Positions 30,894 through 38,735 of a stretch of 64,000 bases of DNA are shown piece by piece. A program made the translations under genes and the position numbers. Origin of the DNA: Actinomadura alba (lineage in GTDB: Bacteria > Actinomycetota > Actinomycetes > Streptosporangiales > Streptosporangiaceae); assembly GCF_014323705.1 (NCBI RefSeq), contig NZ_JABVEC010000026.1, positions 1 to 64,000 on the forward strand. The letters are read 5' to 3'. The notes beneath the pieces are model-generated. The model had not been told where the DNA came from. It was given only the letters and a program-made list of their open reading frames with translations, and did no database searches. How positions within the stretch are numbered: position 1 is the first letter of the stretch; each line of letters starts with the position of its first letter.

Positions 30894-32066
30894 GTGGAGC
30901 CGGCGGATGAGATCGCGGGGGGCCGGTCATGGCGGCAGTCGTTGGTGGTGGTGGTCGTCGTCGTGGGGTTCCTGCTCACCGTCTGGCAGGCGGTCGAGGC
31001 GCGGCGTGCCGTGCAGGCGCACGAGGACTGGCGGAACAGCCGGGTGTGCGCCGCCGCTGCGGTGCCGGAGTGCCGGGAGACGGTGCCCGCACAGGTGGTG
31101 GGACGTGAGAAGGACGTGTCCGGGAAGTCGGTCCATTACTGGCTGCGCTTCCGCGAGACCTCGCACGACACCGCTACCGCCATCGGGGACGTGGCGGGCG
31201 GGGCCGCGCGCACGTACCGAGTGCGGGTGCTCGACGATGACGCCTGGGCCCGCGCCGCCCCGGGCGACCGTGTCGAGCTCGTGCGCTGGCGCGGCGAGAT
31301 CCGCGAGGTCCGACTGGACCCCGGCGGGCCGCGGCAGCCGGCGGTCCAGACGATTCGGCACCCCTCCCGGCTGCCGGCCCTGCCGACCGGGCTCGCCGTC
31401 CTCTTCGGCGGCTTCGCCGCCGCCTGGGCCTGGTCCGGAGTGACGTACGGCCGGAAGAACGCGTACGGGACTCCGCGCGGGATCACGCAGCGGGGAGAGG
31501 TGGCATGGTACCCGTTCGTGCCAGTGATCTCGCTGTTCGTGGGCAGCTGCCTCGTCGGTATCGCCGCAGCTCTCGGAGGCCGGACCGACGAAGGGCAGGC
31601 TCTCGGCGCCGTGCAGATCCTGCAGGTTGCGGCGGTGGCGGTGGCCGCGTGCGTCCCGGTGTTCACGCTGTGGTGGCTGTGGCAGCGCAGGATCATCCGG
31701 CGTCGTATCCGGAAGGCGTACACCGCGCCGCGCACGCCCCTGACCGAGCGCACCGTGCGGGCGGTGGTGTGGGGCGACGACGACTTCCACAAGCCCGGGT
31801 ACGACGGCCTCCTCATCGGCCCAAAGGGGGTCCTGGCCAGCACCCCCGACCCCGACGTTCGCGTCGCCCTGCACCGGCTTCCGCAGGATCTGGTCCTTGA
31901 CCGCATCCGAGCCTCGCGCCACGATGACCCCGCCCGGCTGGACCCCGCCCAGCTCGTGGCCGACTGCCGCACCCCGGACGGCCGCCCGCTCCACATCGGC
32001 GCCCGTCACGCGGACATGCGCTGGATCCACGGCGCCCTGCAGGCGGCAGGGCAACGGCACCCCTGA
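30894..32066 (+). CDS. DUF3592-like multi-pass membrane protein
   Basis: 390 residues from GTG 30894. One helix near the N-terminus (LVVVVVVVGFLLTVWQAVEA) is followed by an outer beta domain (ETVPAQVVGREKDVSGKSVH through DRVELVRWRGEIREV) of DUF3592 type, then helices LAVLFGGFAAAWAWSG, VISLFVGSCLVGIAAALGG and VAAVAVAACVPVFTLWWLW, and a ~120-residue cytoplasmic end. No catalytic motif. Function unknown; related proteins are widespread in Streptomyces. The large palindrome 160 bp upstream suggests a repressor of TetR or similar type controls it. Confidence 0.7.
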   Translation: MEPADEIAGGRSWRQSLVVVVVVVGFLLTVWQAVEARRAVQAHEDWRNSRVCAAAAVPECRETVPAQVVGREKDVSGKSVHYWLRFRETSHDTATAIGDVAGGAARTYRVRVLDDDAWARAAPGDRVELVRWRGEIREVRLDPGGPRQPAVQTIRHPSRLPALPTGLAVLFGGFAAAWAWSGVTYGRKNAYGTPRGITQRGEVAWYPFVPVISLFVGSCLVGIAAALGGRTDEGQALGAVQILQVAAVAVAACVPVFTLWWLWQRRIIRRRIRKAYTAPRTPLTERTVRAVVWGDDDFHKPGYDGLLIGPKGVLASTPDPDVRVALHRLPQDLVLDRIRASRHDDPARLDPAQLVADCRTPDGRPLHIGARHADMRWIHGALQAAGQRHP

Positions 32067-32434
32067 CCGTGCCGCGGGCCCGGTACCGTGACGGTCCCAT
32101 GACGCCCGTCACACCACCGGCACCGTGTTCCTGTTGTTCGGGTACCGGAGCGGCTCGTGGACGCGATCACGGGCTGGGAACCTGAAGTTCTGCCCGCATG
32201 CGGGCACAGGGGAGCGAGAGGCGCCGACAAGAGGGCATCCGGGAGGGCTCCGAAGGGGCCAACGGCCGTGAGCGAGCGCACAGGGGAGGGGCGTTGTCGG
32301 CACATCGCCCCTCCCCCGCTTGTGCAATGCGGCGAGGACAGCCAACCGCGGGGGCGTCTCCACAACGTCTCCGGCGCGTCTCCGGCCCGGCGCGGCAGGT
32401 CTTGGCACCCCTTCTTCCGGCACCACTCGCCGGG
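32067..32434. other. Intergenic region without a recognisable gene
   Basis: These 368 bases lie between two convergent genes. A weak stem (GACCGT at 32065-32070 with ACGGTC at 32091-32096) may end the upstream gene, and TGCCCGCA-TGCGGGCA at 32191-32206 is a perfect 16-bp palindrome. Frames here have no conserved content or ribosome sites. Confidence 0.4.
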
Positions 32435-33142
32435 TCAGCCGCCGGAGCCGAGGAAGTTCCACCGGGTGGGCGGCCACACGATGATGAACGCCTTGCCGAT
32501 CACGTCGTCGACCGAGATGGTGCCGGTGAACTGATCGCTCACGTGGGCACGCGAGTCCGCTGAGGCCGACCTGTGGTCGCCCATCACCCAGAGCCGGCCC
32601 TCCGGGACGGTCACGGGACCGAACGCCCGCTCCTTGACCGGGTTGTTCTCATAGATGTACGGCTCGTCGAGCGGCTTGCCGTCCACCGTGACCCGGCCAC
32701 GCCGGTCGCAGCAGGCCACCTTCTGGCCGCCGACCGCGACGACCCTCTTGACGAAGTCCTTCTCACTCGCCTGCGGCACACCGAAGAACCCGCCGATCCG
32801 GCCGAGCACGCCCTGATTCGGGGGCGGGGCCTCCGGGGTCCATGACGACGGCCCGCGGAAGACCACGATGTCCCCCGGGCTCGGTTCGCCGAACCGGTAC
32901 GACACCTTGTCGACCAGGATGCGGTCGCCGGTGCAGCCCGCGCACCCGTGCAGGGTCTGCTCCATCGACTCCGAGGGGATGAAGAAGGCCTGGACCAGGA
33001 AGGTCTTGACGAGCAGCGACAGGACGAGGGCGATGCCGATCAGAAGCGGAAGCTCGCGCAGGAACGACCGGTTCTTCGGCTCCTGTTTCGACCTTCGCCA
33101 GGCCGATCCGCCGAATCTGCCCGAAGAGGAATCTCGACTCAC
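32435..33142 (-). CDS. lepB: Signal peptidase I
   Basis: 235 residues. One membrane anchor (LPLLIGIALVLSLLVKTFLV) is followed by FFIPSESMEQTLHGC with the catalytic Ser, DRILVDKVSYRFG, KDFVKRVVAVGGQKV with the general-base Lys, and box E VMGDHRSASADSR. All S26 residues are present, so it should cleave signal peptides on the outer face of the membrane. The spacing CAGCTG between boxes B and C and the GGFFGVPQAS insertion are typical of actinobacterial paralogues. Start taken at GTG 33142; the ribosome site is crowded against it, so a slightly later start is possible. Confidence 0.95.
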   Translation of the reverse strand: MSRDSSSGRFGGSAWRRSKQEPKNRSFLRELPLLIGIALVLSLLVKTFLVQAFFIPSESMEQTLHGCAGCTGDRILVDKVSYRFGEPSPGDIVVFRGPSSWTPEAPPPNQGVLGRIGGFFGVPQASEKDFVKRVVAVGGQKVACCDRRGRVTVDGKPLDEPYIYENNPVKERAFGPVTVPEGRLWVMGDHRSASADSRAHVSDQFTGTISVDDVIGKAFIIVWPPTRWNFLGSGG

Positions 33143-33469
33143 CTCCGTACTCTAGATGCACACGAGCTAAGAGCGATGTAAGGGTCCCCGATGAGGCATC
33201 GGTTCATCGGGCCGCCCCAATTCCCCGGTGTCCGTCGCATGACTCACGCTGCGTGACGCCCCCTCCGGGACAGGGGACGGATCTCCAGGGCGATCACCTG
33301 GTGAAAGCCGCGACGCGATGACGGCGAGCGTCACGTCGAGACACCCTCCGTTACAGGCGTCGAGCGCCGATTCTGTTTAGCGGAATTCAGCCCCATATGT
33401 ATTGCTTCATGCAGAAGCACCACGTTAACTTGCCTGAAATCTCGGAGCCCCTGACAGGAGGCACATGTC
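33143..33469. promoter_or_regulatory. Divergent promoter region of lepB and the ABC importer operon
   Basis: 327 bases. CCCGATGA (33187-33194) pairs with TCATCGGG (33204-33211) around a 9-nt loop, close to lepB. The right-hand part (33360-33430) is A+T-richer and should hold the importer promoter; AGGAGG at about 33457-33462 serves the GTG at 33470. No known riboswitch was recognised. Confidence 0.45.
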
Positions 33470-34351
33470 GTGCGGCAACCCGTAAAGGACAAGGGCGGCC
33501 CGCCCTCTGTCGCGGTGCCCGAAACGGCGGCGCCAGGTGCGCGGGCCGCCCGGCGACCGGCCACCGGCGCCTGGCCGGCCAAGCGCGCCGATCTCGGTAT
33601 CAAGCTGGCCGGGGTGCTCGTCGTCCTCGCCATCATGGAGCTGTGCTCACGCCTCGGGGTTCTGCCCCGTGACTGGTTCCCGCCGGTCACCTCGATGTAC
33701 GCGGAGCTGTTCCGGCTCATCGTCGAGCAGCCGCTGTGGGTGGAGATCGGGCGCACGCTGCGCGCCTGGGCGGTCGGCATCGGCCTCGCCGCGCTCCTGG
33801 CCGTGCCGTGCGGAGTACTTCTGGGGTCCATTCCGCTGGCCTACCGGATGGCACGGATCGTCATCGAGTTCTGCCGGCCGATCCCGTCGGTGGCGCTCAT
33901 CCCGCTCGCGGTGCTGGTGTACGGCACCGGCTTGGAGATGAAGGTCTTCCTCATCACCTTCGCCACCTTCTGGCCGCTGCTGTTCCAGACCATCTACGGG
34001 GTCCAGGACGTCGATCCGGTCGCGCGGGACACCGCGCGCGCCTACGGTCTCGGTCCGTCCGCCCGGTTCTGGGTCATCACGATCCCGAGCGCGGCGCCGT
34101 ACATCGCGACGGGCCTGCGGATCGCGGCGGCGATCGGGCTGGTCCTCGGCGTCACCTCCGAGCTGGTCGGCGGGGCGCCCGGGCTCGGCCGGGCCATCGC
34201 GGTGGCACAGTCGGCCGGCAACGTCACGCTGATGTACGCCCTGATCATCACGACCGGCCTGCTGGGCCTGACCCTGAACTCGGCGTTCGCCGCCGTGGAA
34301 CGCAAGGCACTGCGGTGGCACCCCGCCCAGCGCCAGGAGGTGGCACGGTGA
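33470..34351 (+). CDS. ABC importer permease 1 (SsuC/TauC type)
   Basis: 293 residues. Six helices typical of BPD_transp_1 permeases; the EAA-like coupling loop is visible in DVDPVARDTARAYGLGPSARFW with VTSELVGGAPGLGRAIAVAQ after it. Helix one LAGVLVVLAIMELCSRLGVLP is preceded by a ~45-residue Ala/Pro-rich cytoplasmic tail. It belongs to the family that imports alkanesulfonates, taurine, nitrate or aromatic acids. GTGA overlap with the second permease at 34348. Confidence 0.9.
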   Translation: MRQPVKDKGGPPSVAVPETAAPGARAARRPATGAWPAKRADLGIKLAGVLVVLAIMELCSRLGVLPRDWFPPVTSMYAELFRLIVEQPLWVEIGRTLRAWAVGIGLAALLAVPCGVLLGSIPLAYRMARIVIEFCRPIPSVALIPLAVLVYGTGLEMKVFLITFATFWPLLFQTIYGVQDVDPVARDTARAYGLGPSARFWVITIPSAAPYIATGLRIAAAIGLVLGVTSELVGGAPGLGRAIAVAQSAGNVTLMYALIITTGLLGLTLNSAFAAVERKALRWHPAQRQEVAR

Positions 34352-35190
34352 CCCTCAGGCGGCTCACGCTGTTCGCGCAGCATCTCGTCGTACCCGTCGT
34401 ACTGCTGCTGGCCTTCGGCCTGTGGTCGGCGCAGGCGGAGGACTTCTTCTTCCCGCCGCTGACCGAGATCGTACGGGTCTTCGCCGACAACTGGCTCTTC
34501 GACCGCGTCGGCAGTGACCTCGTGCCCAGCGTGCTGCGACTGCTCGCCGGCTACGCCATCTCGGTGGTCGGGGGCGTCACGTTCGGTGTGCTCTTCGGCA
34601 TGTCGAGGATCCTGCGGACCGCCACCGACCCGGTGGTCCAGTTCCTGCGGGCGCTGCCGGCCCCGGCCCTGATCCCCTTCGCGATGCTGGTGTTCGGCAC
34701 CGGCAACAGCTCGAAGGTCTTCATCATCGTGCTCGGCACCATGTGGCCGATCCTGCTCAACACCCTCGACGGCGTGCGCGGCGTGGAGGAGCAGCAACTG
34801 GACATGGCGCGCTCGTACCGCATCCCGATGACGGCCCGGCTGGCGCACATCATCCTGCCGGCCGCGTCCCCGCGGATCTTCGCCGGCATGCGCACCAGCC
34901 TGGGCATCGGCATCATCCTGATGGTCGTCTCCGAGATGGTGGCCAGCCGTAACGGCATCGGCTACTTCGTGCTGCAGTCCCAGCGCTCCTTCGAGATCCC
35001 GGCGATGTGGGGCGGCGTCATCCTGCTGGGCCTGCTCGGCCTCACCCTCAGCTGGATCTTCGTACGTGTCGAGAACCGGGTGCTGCGCTGGCACCGCGGC
35101 GCCAACGGGCTGCTGCCCGAGTCCGACCAGAGTTCCAAGAAAGCGGGCTCCACCGCCCGGAAGAACGCCCCGGAGGTCAACGATGCTTGA
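34348..35190 (+). CDS. ABC importer permease 2 (SsuC/TauC type)
   Basis: 280 residues from GTG 34348. Same fold as the preceding gene with EEQQLDMARSYRIPMTARLA as the coupling loop and VVSEMVASRNGIGYFVLQSQ following it. Two different permeases imply a heterodimeric membrane channel rather than the homodimer usual for SsuC. A charged C-terminal tail (DQSSKKAGSTARKNAP) is added. The next ATG lies 8 bases inside its 3' end. Confidence 0.9.
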   Translation: MTLRRLTLFAQHLVVPVVLLLAFGLWSAQAEDFFFPPLTEIVRVFADNWLFDRVGSDLVPSVLRLLAGYAISVVGGVTFGVLFGMSRILRTATDPVVQFLRALPAPALIPFAMLVFGTGNSSKVFIIVLGTMWPILLNTLDGVRGVEEQQLDMARSYRIPMTARLAHIILPAASPRIFAGMRTSLGIGIILMVVSEMVASRNGIGYFVLQSQRSFEIPAMWGGVILLGLLGLTLSWIFVRVENRVLRWHRGANGLLPESDQSSKKAGSTARKNAPEVNDA

Positions 35191-35950
35191 GGTGTCCCGG
35201 CTCCGCAAGGTCTACGGAGCGGATCCGCAAGCCGCCCCGGCCATCGACGACGTGACCTTCTCGGTCGCCGATCGCGAGTTCGTCTGCATTCTCGGGTCCT
35301 CCGGGTGCGGCAAGTCCACCCTGCTGAGGTGCCTGTCCGGGCTCATCCCCGCGACGAGCGGCGAGATCCTGCTGCACGGCGACCCGGTCCTCGCTCCGCC
35401 GAAGGACATGGCGTTCGTGTTCCAGGACTACAGCAGGTCGCTGCTGCCCTGGATGACGGTGGCGCGTAACGTCTCCTTCCCGCTCCGCTACAAGGGCGTG
35501 TCGAAGGAGGACGCGCAGAAGGCGACCGAGGAGGCACTCGAGGCGGTGGGCCTGTCCGGGCGGCAGAAGCGCTACCCGTGGCAGCTGTCCGGCGGCATGC
35601 AGCAGCGCGTCGCGATCGCGCGGGCGCTCGCCTACCGGCCGAAGATCCTGCTGATGGACGAGCCGTTCGCCTCGCTCGACGCGCAGACCAGGTTCGACCT
35701 CGAGGACCTGCTGCTGGACATCTGGCGGCGGTTCGACGTCACGGTCCTGTTCATCACCCACGACATCGACGAGGCCGTGTACCTGGCCGACCGGGTACTG
35801 GTCCTGGAGGCGCCGGCGAAGGTCGCGCTCGACGTCGACATCCCGCTGCCCCGCCCGCGCGACCAGCTGAAGACCAAGCAACTTCCGGAGTTCGCCGAGT
35901 TGCGGACCCGCCTGTTCTCCGCGATCCAGCGCGAGCCGGCCGCCCTGTGA
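35183..35950 (+). CDS. ABC importer ATP-binding protein (SsuB/NrtD type)
   Basis: 255 residues from ATG 35183. Walker A GSSGCGKSTLLRCL, Q-loop FVFQDYSRSLLPWMTV, signature QLSGGMQQRVAIARAL, Walker B ILLMDEPFASLDAQTR and FITHDIDEAVYLADRV are complete. The LLPW after the Q-loop and the DEPFASLDAQ form are characteristic of the nitrate/sulfonate/taurine family. It energises the two permeases above. Confidence 0.95.
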   Translation: MLEVSRLRKVYGADPQAAPAIDDVTFSVADREFVCILGSSGCGKSTLLRCLSGLIPATSGEILLHGDPVLAPPKDMAFVFQDYSRSLLPWMTVARNVSFPLRYKGVSKEDAQKATEEALEAVGLSGRQKRYPWQLSGGMQQRVAIARALAYRPKILLMDEPFASLDAQTRFDLEDLLLDIWRRFDVTVLFITHDIDEAVYLADRVLVLEAPAKVALDVDIPLPRPRDQLKTKQLPEFAELRTRLFSAIQREPAAL

Positions 35951-35990
35951 CCGCCACGCCCGCGTCGACGAGCAACTCGGAGAGGATCAG

Positions 35991-36989
35991 ATGAGTCCCG
36001 TCAGAAGGTTCCTCACCGCCGTGGGGGCGGTCCTCGCTCTCGCGCTGGCCGCCACGGGGTGCGGGAACGCCGACTATGACCTGTCGGCCGGCACCTATTC
36101 GGCGGACGGCAAGGCCGAGGACGGGCTGCGCAAGATCACCGTGGCGGACACGGCGGGCATGCCCGCGGCCTTCGTTCGGTACGGGATGGACCGCGGCCAC
36201 TTCAAATCGCAGGGCCTGTTCATCAACTTCAAGACCTCCGGCGGCGGCACGACGGTCATCCCCACGCTGATCAGCGGCGAGCTCGACATCGCCGGATCGG
36301 CCGTCGTCTCCTGCATGATCGCGATCGATCGGGGCCTGCCCGTCAAGATCATCGCGCCGGGCACCAGCGCGTCCGACACCGCGACGACGGACTTCTCCTC
36401 GCTCCAGGTCCCCCAGAACAGCCCGATCAGGGATGTCGCCGGGCTGGCCGGAAAGCGCGTGGCGGTCAACACGCTGCAAGGTGTCAGCGACGTCGTCATC
36501 GCCGGGCTGATGGGCGCGGATCCCAAGGTCTTCTCCACCATCAAGTTCGTCGAGATGCCCTTCCCGGACATGGTCGCGGCCATCCAGCGCGGCAACGTGG
36601 ACGCGGGCTTCCTCATCGAGCCGTTCGGCACGGTGGGCCTGGCCCGCGGCCTGCGTGAGATCGTGCAGCCGTACGCCGCGCTGCGGCCGGCCCTCCAGAT
36701 CGGCGGCTACCTGGCCGCGTCCGAGACGGTGAAGACCAAGCCCGCCCTGATCGCCGCGTTCCAGCGCGGGGTGGCGGCGACCTCGCAGGACATCGCCGAC
36801 GACCCCGAGTCCTTTCGCAGGGCGCTACCGAAGATCAGCACCCTGGACGCCGCCATGGCCGCCAAGGTCCGGCTGAACCAGTGGAAGCCCCAGAACGACC
36901 GGGCGTCGCTGGAACTCTTCGCAAGCATCATGCGCAAGATCGACTACCTCAAGCACGACTTCGACTACGGCAAGGCGGTCGTCGGCTGA
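35991..36989 (+). CDS. ABC importer substrate-binding lipoprotein (NMT1/SsuA type)
   Basis: 332 residues. Lipobox ALAATGC near residue 22, then a type II binding protein: AGMPAAFVRYGMDRGHFKSQ, GGGTTVIPTLISGELDIAGS, KRVAVNTLQGVSDVVIAGL and RGNVDAGFLIEPFGTVGLA correspond to the SsuA/THI5/NMT1-like fold. GGAGAGG precedes ATG 35991. The ligand is not readable; because the gene lies next to an aromatic degradation cluster I infer an aromatic acid or a sulfonated aromatic. Last gene of the importer operon. Confidence 0.92.
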   Translation: MSPVRRFLTAVGAVLALALAATGCGNADYDLSAGTYSADGKAEDGLRKITVADTAGMPAAFVRYGMDRGHFKSQGLFINFKTSGGGTTVIPTLISGELDIAGSAVVSCMIAIDRGLPVKIIAPGTSASDTATTDFSSLQVPQNSPIRDVAGLAGKRVAVNTLQGVSDVVIAGLMGADPKVFSTIKFVEMPFPDMVAAIQRGNVDAGFLIEPFGTVGLARGLREIVQPYAALRPALQIGGYLAASETVKTKPALIAAFQRGVAATSQDIADDPESFRRALPKISTLDAAMAAKVRLNQWKPQNDRASLELFASIMRKIDYLKHDFDYGKAVVG

Positions 36990-37030
36990 CCGCGATCGCA
37001 CCACCGCCGGCCGGGGCCGCCATCGACCCC

Positions 37031-37090
37031 GGCCGGCGTGGACGTGCGGGTTCACGGTCCGGCCGGCGTGGACGTGCCGGTTCACGGTCC
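37031..37090. repeat. Two tandem 30-bp repeats at a gene end
   Basis: ggccggcgtggacgtgcggg plus ttcacggtcc (37031-37060) is repeated with one change at 37061-37090. The stop codon of the methyltransferase gene (37082-37084) lies in the second copy, so expansion or loss of a unit would alter its terminal residues or the spacer only. Confidence 0.8.
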
Positions 37091-37834
37091 GGCCGCGATG
37101 GCGCGGGCCGTACGGCGGTATGCGGTCATCGTGCAGCGGGTGCGCGACCAGGGGACGTGGTGCGGGCTGGAGCCCACCCGCGTCCACCGACTGCTCAGGA
37201 GCTCGAAGAAGCCGTCGTCGGCGCAGTGACCACCCGGGCCCTCGCCGATGTAGATGAGCAGGTCGCCCCGGTAGGCGGCGAGGGCGAGCGCGGCCCACGG
37301 GTCGTCCTGGGACGGCCAGCAGAGCAGCAGGGCACGGTCCGGATGGCGCCCGGCGGCGGTGTGGTCGCCCCGCAGGGTCGTGACGTACTCGATGCCGTCG
37401 CTGTAGCCGTTGTCGGCCGGATCGCTCGGCTCGTACGCGAGGACGTCGATTCCGGCCTGCCGCGCCTGCCACGCCCAGTAGCCGGAGCCCGCGCCGATCT
37501 CGACGAGCCCGCTGCGGCCCAGCATCCGGCCCAGCCACGCGATGTCGCCCGGCGAGGGGATCGCCCACGAGTAGCGCTTCGTGAGCAGGTGATGGCCGAC
37601 CGGCAGCCCTCGGGCGAAGCCGTCCGCGGCGACGCCCTCGCCGCCCTCGCCGGCTCCGACGGAGGGAAGCTGGCGCACGAGCTGCCAGTAGGGATTGTCG
37701 ACGCCCTCGCGAGTGGTCTGGTCGCCGGTGCTCCCCGCGATCGGGAAGGGCACCGGGCCGGCCGTCGGAGCGGTGGATCCGAAGCCCGCCGTCCACCAGT
37801 GGTGGATCTCGGCGAGCTCTGCCGACACGGTCAC
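37082..37834 (-). CDS. Class I SAM-dependent methyltransferase-like protein
   Basis: 250 residues from GTG 37834, which has GAGGGGG 6 nt upstream; an in-frame start at 37882 is less supported. Motif I SGLVEIGAGSGYWAWQARQ (residues ~105-123) is a good SAM-binding loop, followed by IDVLAYEPSDPA as the acidic loop. The region ALLLCWPSQDDPWAALALAA and LLIYIGEGPGGH are conserved in a poorly studied group whose substrates are unknown. It follows the IclR regulator gene on the same strand with a 60-base gap, so the pair probably forms a transcript. Role in aromatic metabolism (for example O-methylation) is only a guess. Confidence 0.75.
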   Translation of the reverse strand: MTVSAELAEIHHWWTAGFGSTAPTAGPVPFPIAGSTGDQTTREGVDNPYWQLVRQLPSVGAGEGGEGVAADGFARGLPVGHHLLTKRYSWAIPSPGDIAWLGRMLGRSGLVEIGAGSGYWAWQARQAGIDVLAYEPSDPADNGYSDGIEYVTTLRGDHTAAGRHPDRALLLCWPSQDDPWAALALAAYRGDLLIYIGEGPGGHCADDGFFELLSSRWTRVGSSPHHVPWSRTRCTMTAYRRTARAIAAGP

Positions 37835-37894
37835 GAGCGCCCCCTCGGCGGACTGACGCTGATGGTACGCCCCCGTGGACACGCCCGCGCGGGC

Positions 37895-38677
37895 TCAGAG
37901 CTCGGCGTGGAGCAGCTGCTGGACGGCCTCCGCCGCCTGCAGCACCGTGGGCGCCAGCTCTCGCGCGGACTCCTCCGTCGGCATGCGGCTGGACGGGACG
38001 ACGACGGCGATCGCGGCCAGCGGAGCCCCGGTCACGTCGCGGAGCGCCACGGCGACGGCGCTGATGCCGCTCTCGCCCTCCTCGCTGTTGAGCGCGTACC
38101 CGTCCCGGCGGATCTCCTCGAGCTGCCGGGTCAGAACCTCCCAGTCGCTGATGGAGGCCGGCGTACGGGTGGCCAGGTCGCGGTCGCGATAGCGACGGTC
38201 GAGCTCCACGGGGGCCAGGCTGGCGAGGATCGCCTTGCCGCCCGCGGTGCAGTGCGCGGGCATGACCATCCCGGTCCGGTTGCCGACGCGCACCGACCGG
38301 GGGCTCTCCACGCAGTCCACGAAGCGGACGTTGCGGCCTTCGAGCAGGGACAGGCTGACCGTCTCGCGGGTCTGCTCGCGCAGCTCCTCGAGCACCGGTC
38401 TGGCCGACCTGCGGATGTCGATCCGCCCGATCGCGGCCAGGCCGATCTCGGTGAGCACCGGCCCGGGGCGGTAGGCGCCGTTGGGCTTGTCCTGCAGCAC
38501 GAAGCCCCGCCGGCGCAGCGCGGTCAGCAGGCGGTGCGCGGTGGACCGGGCGACGCCGAGCAGGTCCGCAGCGTCGGCGACCCGCAGCACCTGCCGCTCC
38601 CCGATGAGTTCGAGCAGGCGGAGAGCGTTGTCCACCGAGCTTGATGCACCATCACCAGGGATCTGATTATTCGACAT
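37895..38677 (-). CDS. IclR-family transcriptional regulator
   Basis: 260 residues. N-terminal winged HTH (ERQVLRVADAADLLGVARST then AHRLLTALRRRGFVLQ) and C-terminal effector domain (RTGMVMPAHCTAGGKAILAS, GYALNSEEGESGISAVAVAL, APLAAIAVVVPSSRM) are complete. It should control the divergent catabolic operon, binding a pathway aromatic. On its strand TATAGT (38684-38689) lies exactly 6 nt before ATG, so its mRNA is probably leaderless, and that -10 overlaps a repeat that may be its own operator. Confidence 0.93.
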   Translation of the reverse strand: MSNNQIPGDGASSSVDNALRLLELIGERQVLRVADAADLLGVARSTAHRLLTALRRRGFVLQDKPNGAYRPGPVLTEIGLAAIGRIDIRRSARPVLEELREQTRETVSLSLLEGRNVRFVDCVESPRSVRVGNRTGMVMPAHCTAGGKAILASLAPVELDRRYRDRDLATRTPASISDWEVLTRQLEEIRRDGYALNSEEGESGISAVAVALRDVTGAPLAAIAVVVPSSRMPTEESARELAPTVLQAAEAVQQLLHAEL

Positions 38678-38683
38678 AAAGGA

Positions 38684-38735
38684 ACTATAGCTGGATCTAC
38701 TTCTGATAGCTGGAATACCTCGTTACTGTGAGGCC
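38684..38735. promoter_or_regulatory. Divergent promoters and direct repeats between IclR and catabolic genes
   Basis: ATAGCTGGA occurs at 38687-38695 and 38706-38714, 19 bp apart (about two helical turns). The first copy overlaps the IclR -10 (TATAGT on minus, 38684-38689); the rightward -10 is TACTGT at 38724-38729, 6 nt before ATG 38736. One protein binding the repeats could switch both promoters. Confidence 0.65.

Noticed and set aside
30770..30910. 46-codon frame upstream of the DUF3592-like gene
   Set aside because: No ribosome site, no conserved pattern, and it overlaps the next gene start; left as a possibility only.
32067..32434. tRNA or small RNA gene in the lepB downstream gap
   Set aside because: No T-loop GGTTCGA-type box or cloverleaf could be built; only isolated palindromes are visible.
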